Made by a program: the position numbers and the translations under genes
Shown: positions 1-4,612 of the stretch, piece by piece
How the letters are laid out: each line of letters opens with the position of its first letter
How positions within the stretch are numbered: position 1 is the stretch's first letter
NCBI GenBank assembly: GCA_964508975.1
Contig: CAZDVQ010000083.1
Location: forward strand, 1 to 15,178
Direction: 5' to 3'
Length of the DNA: 15,178 nt
DNA from: CAZDVQ01 sp964508975
Lineage (GTDB): Bacteria; Bacteroidota; Bacteroidia; Chitinophagales; Saprospiraceae
The notes under the pieces: generated by a model
Database searches by the model: none
Seen by the model: the letters and a program-made list of their open reading frames with translations, nothing else
What the model was told of the DNA's origin: nothing

Positions 1-54
1 AACTACCAACTACCAACTACCAACTACCAACTACCAACTACCAACTACCAACTA
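1..54. repeat. Heptamer tandem array (AACTACC)n
   Basis: Perfect tandem copies of the 7-base word AACTACC, more than seven units, running off the left edge of the window. Read in the direction of birA transcription (minus strand) the word is AGTTGGT. It lies directly beyond the hairpin at the birA stop codon. Seven is not a multiple of three and no gene crosses it, so this is intergenic repeat DNA. Its similarity in form to the array at the right edge is discussed in the findings. Confidence 0.95.
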
Positions 55-103
55 CTGAAGTACCTGTAAACCTTAGCGAAGCTAAGGCTTACAGGTACTT
101 CAG
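55..103 (-). terminator. Long hairpin at the 3' end of birA
   Basis: Positions 55-69 and 89-103 are perfect 15-bp inverted repeats. Inside them, 71-77 and 81-87 (CCTTAGC / GCTAAGG) form a further 7-bp stem with a GAA loop, and one mismatch joins the two stems. The right arm is the last four codons plus the stop codon of birA. On the minus strand the hairpin is not followed by a T-tract, because the heptamer array begins there. It may act as a transcript 3'-end stabiliser or a factor-dependent terminator rather than a classic intrinsic terminator. Confidence 0.7.
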
Positions 104-841
104 TTCCTTAATATAAAAATAATTCACCTTGCCCTGTATGGCCACAGCAAGCCGGCCATCAATCCCGATGCCCAGGATTTGGCCCGTGAATGTACTCTCG
201 TCGCTCATGCGTTCAAACAAACACTCTTCCTGATAACGGTAAAGATTACGAATGTAATTAGTCTTTATCTTGTCGAACTGCCCGCCCCGGAGCAACAAAT
301 ATTGTGCTTCGATGTGGTATAAAATGTCGGGGAGTAAGGAATCTGGCTCCATCGCTTGGCCACAAATATCTTTCAAACAACTCGCTGTTTCTAAAGCTGT
401 TGGATAAGTATTCACGTTGATGCCAATACCAACAATAGCATGCTGAATCCAGCTACCTGCTATGCCACATTCGGTTAAAATACCAGCTATTTTTTTGCCG
501 TTGTAATAAATATCATTGGGCCATTTCACCTTCAGTAGGCTTAGGTCGGGTACTAAGGTTGCAAAAGTATTGTACAGGCCAAGGGCCAACACGAGGTTAA
601 GCTGGTATTGCTCTCGGGCAGGGATGAATTTTGGGTAAAGTACAAAGCTAAAGGTTAAGTTTTCACCCGGCAGAGTAAGCCATTCTGTCCCCATTTGCCC
701 CCGGCCTTGTGTTTGTTCACGTGCTGTGACAACTGTCCCTTCAACAACATTCCCCGCTGCCAACATGCGTTGCAGGTAAAGGTTCGTCGAATCTACCTGG
801 CCAAGTGCCACTAGATTTTGACCTAAGAACATCGTTTTCAT
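89..841 (-). CDS. birA: Biotin--[acetyl-CoA-carboxylase] ligase, BirA type without HTH
   Basis: Cytoplasmic biotin protein ligase that makes biotinoyl-AMP and transfers biotin to the carrier lysine of acetyl-CoA carboxylase. Visible motifs, numbered from the ATG at 841: VDSTN near residue 16, the adenylate-binding loop GRGQMG at 46-51, KWPND at 106-110, GKKIAGIL at 115-122 and VGIGINVN at 137-144. At 250 residues it has only the catalytic (LplA/BirA) domain and a short C-terminal domain. There is no N-terminal winged-helix repressor domain, so it should be a monofunctional ligase. A TTG at 868 would add nine residues; I prefer the ATG because MKTMFLGQN is followed directly by the catalytic fold. 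It is transcribed divergently from surE. Confidence 0.93.
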   Translation of the reverse strand: MKTMFLGQNLVALGQVDSTNLYLQRMLAAGNVVEGTVVTAREQTQGRGQMGTEWLTLPGENLTFSFVLYPKFIPAREQYQLNLVLALGLYNTFATLVPDLSLLKVKWPNDIYYNGKKIAGILTECGIAGSWIQHAIVGIGINVNTYPTALETASCLKDICGQAMEPDSLLPDILYHIEAQYLLLRGGQFDKIKTNYIRNLYRYQEECLFERMSDESTFTGQILGIGIDGRLAVAIQGKVNYFYIKELKYL

Positions 842-883
842 AATCGTATGCTGCGTTTCTGTGTCCAACTGCTATAATTTCTC

Positions 884-891
884 TACTTTTG
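884..891 (+). promoter_or_regulatory. Possible -7 box upstream of surE
   Basis: TACTTTTG matches the Bacteroidota -7 consensus TAnnTTTG. No convincing -33 TTG lies about 20 bp upstream, and the implied leader to surE would be about 175 nt, so this is a weak call. Confidence 0.25.
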
Positions 892-929
892 CGCGACTTT
901 AGGGCCAATGCCTAGCATTTTGCCTGTGT

Positions 930-958
930 CTTTTGCAAAAGTTCTGTTTTGTAAAAGT
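930..958. promoter_or_regulatory. Paired TTTTGYAAAAGT motif in the birA-surE divergent region
   Basis: TTTTGCAAAAGT (931-942) and TTTTGTAAAAGT (947-958) are 12-bp direct copies with one difference, starting 16 bp apart. The first extends to the perfect palindrome CTTTTGCAAAAG (930-941). A repeated near-palindrome between divergent promoters has the shape of a regulator-binding site. No regulator gene is in the window and the identity of any binding protein is unknown. Confidence 0.35.
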
Positions 959-1075
959 ACAATACTCTTGGATAAGATTCTAATTTTTTGAGATTTTTTC
1001 CTAAAAGTGACAGTGTAAAATGCTGCGCTGTTTTACTCTTTTAGCTATTACCCATTTTTACCCAAATATATATAC

Positions 1076-1843
1076 ATGAAACCACTCATTTTAGTTACCA
1101 ACGATGACGGAATTACCAGCAGAGGTATCAGGGCTTTGGTCGAAGTAGCTAGTACATTTGGTGAGGTAGTCGTTGTGGCGCCCGATAAGCCTCAATCTGC
1201 TAAAGGCCATGCTATCACCCTCGAAGATCCGATCCGTATCCACCCGGTTGATATATTCGATGGTATTGTGGCTTACGAATGTAGTGGTACACCCGTCGAC
1301 TGTGTCAAGCTGGCCAAACAAGTTATCCTGCGCGATCGCAAACCCGACCTCGTTGTGTCAGGCATTAATCACGGCTCCAATGCCTCGGTCAATATCCTGT
1401 ACTCCGGCACCATGTCGGCGGCCATGGAAGCATCTCTGGAAGGTATCAACTCCGTTGGTTTTTCTTTGCTCAACTACCACGCACAAGCCGATTTCAGCGC
1501 GGCAAAGGTATATGCCCATAAAATTATAGCCCATGTGCTCGAAAATGGTATTGAAGGCACAAACTTGTATAATGTAAACATCCCAGACTTGCCAGCGGCC
1601 GAAATCAAAGGCATTAAAATCTGTCGTCAAGCTGAGGCTCAATGGATTGAAGATTACCAAGAGGCACTTGATCCTCGCGGTAAGCGTTACTTTTGGATAA
1701 CTGGCCGTTTTGTAAATCTAGATGAAGGTACCGACTGCGATGTCTGGGCCCTTGATCAAGGCTATGTGTCGGTTGTGCCTTGCATGCACGACCTCACCGC
1801 CCACGCTGCCATTCGTTTAAACCAAAACATTGAATCATGCTAA
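1076..1843 (+). CDS. surE: 5'/3'-nucleotidase SurE (survival protein E)
   Basis: Metal-dependent nucleoside monophosphate phosphatase of the SurE family, 255 residues, the usual length. The fold's signature runs from the N-terminus: ILVTNDDG at residues 5-12 (D10 and D11 bind the metal), APDKPQSAKGHAIT at 35-48 (S41), GTPVDCVKLA at 71-80, SGINHGSN at 95-102 (N98, metal) and YSGTMSAAMEA at 109-119. The ATG at 1076 is preceded by an AT-rich leader without a clear Shine-Dalgarno sequence, as is common in Bacteroidota. Its last codons overlap the start of the next gene by 7 nt, suggesting coupled translation. Confidence 0.96.
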   Translation: MKPLILVTNDDGITSRGIRALVEVASTFGEVVVVAPDKPQSAKGHAITLEDPIRIHPVDIFDGIVAYECSGTPVDCVKLAKQVILRDRKPDLVVSGINHGSNASVNILYSGTMSAAMEASLEGINSVGFSLLNYHAQADFSAAKVYAHKIIAHVLENGIEGTNLYNVNIPDLPAAEIKGIKICRQAEAQWIEDYQEALDPRGKRYFWITGRFVNLDEGTDCDVWALDQGYVSVVPCMHDLTAHAAIRLNQNIESC

Positions 1844-2172
1844 CGATCAACAACAAACTCTGGGGCTTCGTGCTCGGTATCCTTACGCCCATCGCGGCAT
1901 TGGGCTTCCTGCTTTTTGTCAATGAAATGCTCATCGAGTCCGATATCATGATGAAAGTCTTCGGTGTCGATTTTTATGGCTTTAAAGACCGCACCCTCTT
2001 CGTTATAGCCGTGGTTTTTAATGTATTTCTCTTTAACCACTTCAAGTCTAAACGCCTCAACGAAACCATGACCGGGATGCTTTTTGGCACCATGGTCTAT
2101 GCAGTACTGTTTATGATTTGGTACTACATAGATAAAGATTTCTCGCCCATTTACTACCTCCGTAATCTCTAG
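1837..2172 (+). CDS. Small membrane protein of unknown function
   Basis: A 111-residue protein that I do not recognise as a named family. Three hydrophobic segments are visible, at about residues 8-29, 52-69 and 78-97, separated by short polar loops (ESDIMMKVFGVDFYGFKDR and NHFKSKRLNET). There is no signal peptidase site and no catalytic motif. It starts within the surE stop region (ATGCTAA overlap) and ends 5 nt before kdsC. The tight packing argues that it is a real translated gene co-expressed with both. A role connected with the envelope is suggested only by the hydrophobicity and the kdsC neighbour. Confidence 0.82.
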   Translation: MLTINNKLWGFVLGILTPIAALGFLLFVNEMLIESDIMMKVFGVDFYGFKDRTLFVIAVVFNVFLFNHFKSKRLNETMTGMLFGTMVYAVLFMIWYYIDKDFSPIYYLRNL

Positions 2173-2177
2173 TTGTC

Positions 2178-2687
2178 ATGCACTTAGCCCAGGGAATCAT
2201 CCAAAAGGCCAAGGCCGTCAAGTTAGTCCTGACCGATTGTGACGGTGTGCTGACCGACACGGGCGTGTATTACAGCGCCGATGGCGAGCAGCTCAAACGC
2301 TTTTCCATCCGCGATGGCATGGGCGTGGAGCGTTTACGCGATATTTGTCAGCTTCCCACGGGCATCGTCACGGGCGAGCAGTCGGCCATTGTGCAACGCC
2401 GGGCCGATAAATTAAAAATCACCGAGCTGCACTTGGGCATCAAAGACAAGCTGGCTTGTTTTGAACGCATCCTCGCACAGCATCAGCTGGATTGGTCGCA
2501 ATTGGCCTACATCGGCGATGATTATAACGACCTGGAGGTATTGCAACGCGTTGGCCTTTCAGCCTGCCCTGCCGATGCCATGCCCGAGATTGTACAAACG
2601 GTTCATTATCATTGTCAAACCCAGGGTGGGCAAGGCGCTTTCCGCGAGTTTGCCGAGCTGATTATTCGGTGCCAAACCACGGTTTAA
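2178..2687 (+). CDS. kdsC: 3-deoxy-D-manno-octulosonate 8-phosphate phosphatase (KdsC-type HAD phosphatase)
   Basis: HAD-superfamily phosphatase without a cap domain, subclass C0, 169 residues, typical for KdsC. Motif I is LTDCDGVLTD (nucleophile D20, acid/base D22). Motif II is the Thr of GIVTGE (T65), motif III is a lysine in GIKDKL (about 89-91), and motif IV is GDDYND at 113-118. The C-terminal GGQGAFRE (150-157) matches the GGxGAxRE tail that lines the neighbouring active site in KdsC tetramers. It should dephosphorylate KDO-8-phosphate to KDO for lipid A/core synthesis. Close homologues act on other sugar phosphates, such as KDN- or Neu5Ac-9-phosphate, so the substrate is inferred. Other KDO genes are not in the window. 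Confidence 0.88.
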   Translation: MHLAQGIIQKAKAVKLVLTDCDGVLTDTGVYYSADGEQLKRFSIRDGMGVERLRDICQLPTGIVTGEQSAIVQRRADKLKITELHLGIKDKLACFERILAQHQLDWSQLAYIGDDYNDLEVLQRVGLSACPADAMPEIVQTVHYHCQTQGGQGAFREFAELIIRCQTTV

Positions 2688-2742
2688 CGCTTCCATAACC
2701 TTCATTTTTCGCTGAGCCCTAGGCTTCCCAAATCCCTTTTGC

Positions 2743-3132
2743 ATGTATAGTCACTGGACAGCCCTCTTGGTTTCTTCTTGTTTCGAAATTGGTTGGCTTT
2801 ATAGTATTAAGCACCTGAGCATCAATAAAATACGTTCAGCTCCTTGGGGCCAGGCGCTTGAAAATACCTCGCCTTGGATAGCACTTTTGCCTTTGCTGGG
2901 CTATGTGGTATTCGGTTTGGGCAACGTGTACTTCTTATCGGTTGCGGCCAAGCATATATCAATGGCCACCGCCTTCGCGGTATGGACCGGCTTGGTGTTA
3001 GTCGGCACCAAAATATTAGATACCTTCGTCCTCGACCAGCCCGTTCGCTGGGGCGAGATGCTATTTTTATCGCTCATCGTATTGGGCGTGGTTGGCCTCC
3101 GGGTTATCGACAAAGGCATGGCCGTGCATTAA
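2743..3132 (+). CDS. Small multidrug resistance (SMR) family exporter, Gdx/SugE-like
   Basis: A four-helix inner-membrane exporter that would work as a dual-topology dimer, driven by proton exchange. The conserved membrane glutamate is E15 in CFEIGW of helix 1. Helix 3 contains AFAVWTGLVLVGT (78-89), closer to the AYAVWTG pattern of the guanidinium exporter Gdx/SugE than to EmrE. Likely helices are 5-22, 45-66, 73-95 and 105-121. At 129 residues it is longer than the usual 105-110. Relative to EmrE about 17 extra residues lie between helix 1 and helix 3, mostly in the polar loop HLSINKIRSAPWGQALENTS. It follows kdsC after 55 nt with no terminator, so co-transcription is likely. The substrate (guanidinium or quaternary ammonium) is not decided by sequence alone. 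Confidence 0.87.
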   Translation: MYSHWTALLVSSCFEIGWLYSIKHLSINKIRSAPWGQALENTSPWIALLPLLGYVVFGLGNVYFLSVAAKHISMATAFAVWTGLVLVGTKILDTFVLDQPVRWGEMLFLSLIVLGVVGLRVIDKGMAVH

Positions 3133-3204
3133 AAATGAATGGAAGCTGGTCGTAGATGCTTTCACATGTTTTTGAACTTACCTCAAGTTGAACTCGCTTG
3201 GCTT

Positions 3205-3238
3205 TTCATCGTTCATCTTTCATAGTTCATAGTTAGGA
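3205..3238 (+). repeat. Degenerate heptamer array (TTCATAG-like)
   Basis: In exact 7-base register: TTCATCG, TTCATCT, TTCATAG, TTCATAG, then TTAGGA. It lies about 70 bp downstream of the SMR stop codon. A similar TTCATCG-containing stretch, on the other strand, flanks the second GC-rich core near 10305-10340. Confidence 0.7.
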
Positions 3239-3239
3239 T

Positions 3240-3366
3240 TTGGGCGCCTCCCTCGCTTTGCTCGGGTCGCTACGTTGCGCGGCTCGCTATTCGCTCGGCC
3301 CGCGTTGCGGTCTGGCCCTGCGGGCCACCGCTCCACATCGCTGGCGCGGGCGGCTACGCAGCCTAC
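3240..3366. repeat. GC-rich intergenic core element, copy 1
   Basis: An abruptly GC-rich block full of CGCT/GCTCG words and short palindromes, for example GGCCC-TGC-GGGCC at 3314-3326. It has no credible coding content: the open frames across it are low-complexity in all frames. Its beginning (TTTGGG-CGCC, then TCGCTACG, TTCGCT-CTCG words) resembles, in order, the reverse complement of 10187-10302, so it looks like one copy of a dispersed element. Confidence 0.6.
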
Positions 3367-3441
3367 GGATGTGGGGATATGAGGATGTGAGGATGAATTT
3401 TATCCACTCTGCTCTTTGCCCTCTGATCTCATAGCTAAACT
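3367..3441 (+). repeat. Octamer-plus-heptamer repeat module, copy 1
   Basis: Three GGATRTGR octamers (3367-3390) are followed by GGATGA, then by heptamers in register: CTCTGCT (3407-3413), CTTTGCC, CTCTGAT, CTCATAG, then CTAAACTC. The same module, in the same orientation and with small changes, occurs at 10021-10184. Confidence 0.75.
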
Positions 3442-3541
3442 CCATTGCCGCTGTTGGCGTCCCCGCCAACGGCCGTACAAGTTTGCCCATCATTTGCGCT
3501 GTTTTACTGCTTGTTGGCGGGGACGCCAACAAGGGCAATGG
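3442..3541. repeat. Nested inverted repeat of two palindromes
   Basis: Arms 3442-3470 and 3513-3541 are 29-bp inverted repeats with two mismatches, 42 bp apart. Each arm contains its own hairpin: GTTGGCG-TCCC-CGCCAAC at 3453-3470 and GTTGGCG-GGGA-CGCCAAC at 3513-3530. This is the layout of a pair of REP-like palindromes in opposite orientation (REPIN-like). No transposase is nearby. Confidence 0.75.
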
Positions 3542-3577
3542 TTAATGACGTGTAGGGGCGCACCTACGTGTGCGCTC
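3540..3577 (+). repeat. GGTTAATGACG plus GGGGCG palindrome, copy 1
   Basis: A single GGTTAATGACG word is followed by TAGGGGCG and a hairpin (GCGCAC at 3558-3563 with GTGCGC at 3570-3575). The same order, with a different hairpin arm, is found at 9938-9974, so word and palindrome travel together. The remaining bases to about 3700 are AT-rich with nothing I can name. Confidence 0.6.
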
Positions 3578-3700
3578 GATGAAATTTTTTCAGCCCATAT
3601 ACAGGGATACCATATATATACATCACCGACCAGCTAAACCCTATAATTATATAACCTAACCCCTAAACAAAAATTTAACATAAAATAAATTGGCAAAAAC

Positions 3701-3731
3701 TTGTATTGTCAAAATATATGCACTATGTTTG
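3701..3731 (+). promoter_or_regulatory. Promoter upstream of the large T9SS protein gene
   Basis: TTG at 3701-3703 and TATGTTTG at 3724-3731 are 20 bp apart. This matches the Bacteroidota primary sigma factor consensus (TTG at -33, TAnnTTTG at -7) in sequence and spacing. Transcription would begin near 3738. It is the best-formed promoter in the window. Confidence 0.65.
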
Positions 3732-3756
3732 TATCATATCCCAAAATATATAACCT

Positions 3757-3822
3757 GCTGGGTTCAGGGAAAACCCAGCCGAAAGCTTGTCCTCCCCAAA
3801 TAAACAGGCTTTTATTTTTTTA
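3757..3822 (+). ncRNA. Candidate leader or small RNA with terminator-like end
   Basis: Just downstream of the predicted start of transcription are two hairpins. The first pairs GCTGGGTT (3757-3764) with AACCCAGC (3772-3779). The second pairs AAAGCTTGT (3782-3790) with ACAGGCTTT (3804-3812) through one G-U pair, has a C-rich loop (CCTCCCC), and runs into a T-rich tract (3810-3822). That is the shape of a short RNA of about 85 nt ending at an intrinsic terminator, or of an attenuator in the leader of the secreted-protein gene. It matches no RNA family I can name. Confidence 0.35.
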
Positions 3823-3985
3823 TTGTTAAACGATTTAAATTATTGGATTGTGAAATTGATGCATTTAACAAGTATTGCCCCCCCTAGTCGCAACTCCGTG
3901 GGGATTAGGATTTTTTGCCCCGTCTGTATTTTTAAAAACAATCCTGAAACACAGCGATGGGATTTGCTCACGACAGACAAGTTCA

Positions 3986-4552
3986 TTGGGTATAAACGGT
4001 AAATTATTATCCTTTGTTTTACTGATTCTTTTAACCATTTTTTCTATTAATCTGCTCGGTGCGCAGGTTCAAGGGCCGCTGAATTGTGATGTGGACGATG
4101 ATTGTAGTAATATAGTCGAAGGTGATATGACTTCGGGGAGTTGCAAGTGGGGAACCGCGGCAACGATATTGAATGGTGATCCTTTTTACTTACCGCAAGC
4201 TCAGGCATTTGTCGATAATGCCTTCAGGTTTCTACAGTCAGATTGTACCTCTGGTTCCTGCGATGAAAGTTGGTTCGTGCTAGATATACCTTCAGGTAAC
4301 CAACCAGATTACTACCTGCTTACTTTCTGGGTGAGGACTCCCGATGATTTACTTTATGATATGTTCCACGATTTTAATCTACAATATTTTTTTCTTGCTG
4401 ATGACGCACCGGGGTTCGATGCATTAGGAATTTACCCGGACCCTAACAATCCTAGCGTGAATCTGGTGGGTCAAATTTACAACGTTAATATACCTGCCAC
4501 AAACCAATGGACAAAATATGAACGTTTGGTCTATCTTCCAAATACATACTGA
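3986..4552 (+). CDS. 5' part of an interrupted secreted T9SS protein (signal peptide and jelly-roll-like domain)
   Basis: The product begins with a signal peptide: a short n-region, the hydrophobic core LLSFVLLILLTIFSINLL and an LGA-Q cleavage site. About 165 secreted residues follow, rich in aromatic and Asp/Asn residues (KWGTAATI, SWFVLDI, YYLLTFWVRTPDD), resembling a carbohydrate-binding jelly-roll; that domain call is an inference. The frame stops at TGA 4550-4552. The same frame is open on both sides, and reading on from 4553 gives LVFKGNNNNDYPVRGLGIDSVRLS, a plausible continuation of the same domain. I therefore read this and the next entry as one gene broken by a nonsense codon. No ATG fits the signal peptide; TTG 3986 is the nearest usable start, and the frame is open back to TTG 3875. 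Base composition is more AT-rich than in the 3' part. Confidence 0.7.
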   Translation: MGINGKLLSFVLLILLTIFSINLLGAQVQGPLNCDVDDDCSNIVEGDMTSGSCKWGTAATILNGDPFYLPQAQAFVDNAFRFLQSDCTSGSCDESWFVLDIPSGNQPDYYLLTFWVRTPDDLLYDMFHDFNLQYFFLADDAPGFDALGIYPDPNNPSVNLVGQIYNVNIPATNQWTKYERLVYLPNTY

Positions 4553-4612
4553 TTAGTCTTCAAAGGGAATAACAACAATGATTATCCTGTTAGGGGGCTA
4601 GGCATTGATTCT

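Noticed and set aside
1..54. CRISPR or telomere-like array at either window edge
   Set aside because: Units are seven bases with no spacers, and the array lies within ordinary gene flanks. These are simple tandem repeats, probably also where the assembly or window stops.
3240..3540. Small open reading frames on both strands through the GC-rich core and palindromes
   Set aside because: All frames give Arg/Pro/Ala-rich low-complexity peptides, as expected of GC-rich repeat DNA; no ribosome site or homologous pattern.
3878..3920. Switch-like CCCC/GGGG/CCCC alternation in the leader of the large T9SS gene
   Set aside because: Possible pairings are short (about four G-C pairs) and not mutually exclusive in a convincing way; too weak to call a riboswitch.
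4550..4552. Selenocysteine or programmed readthrough at the TGA
   Set aside because: No convincing SECIS-like stem-loop follows, the 3' context (TGA-T) is not a strong readthrough context, and no Cys/Sec motif is present. A nonsense mutation or sequence error is simpler.
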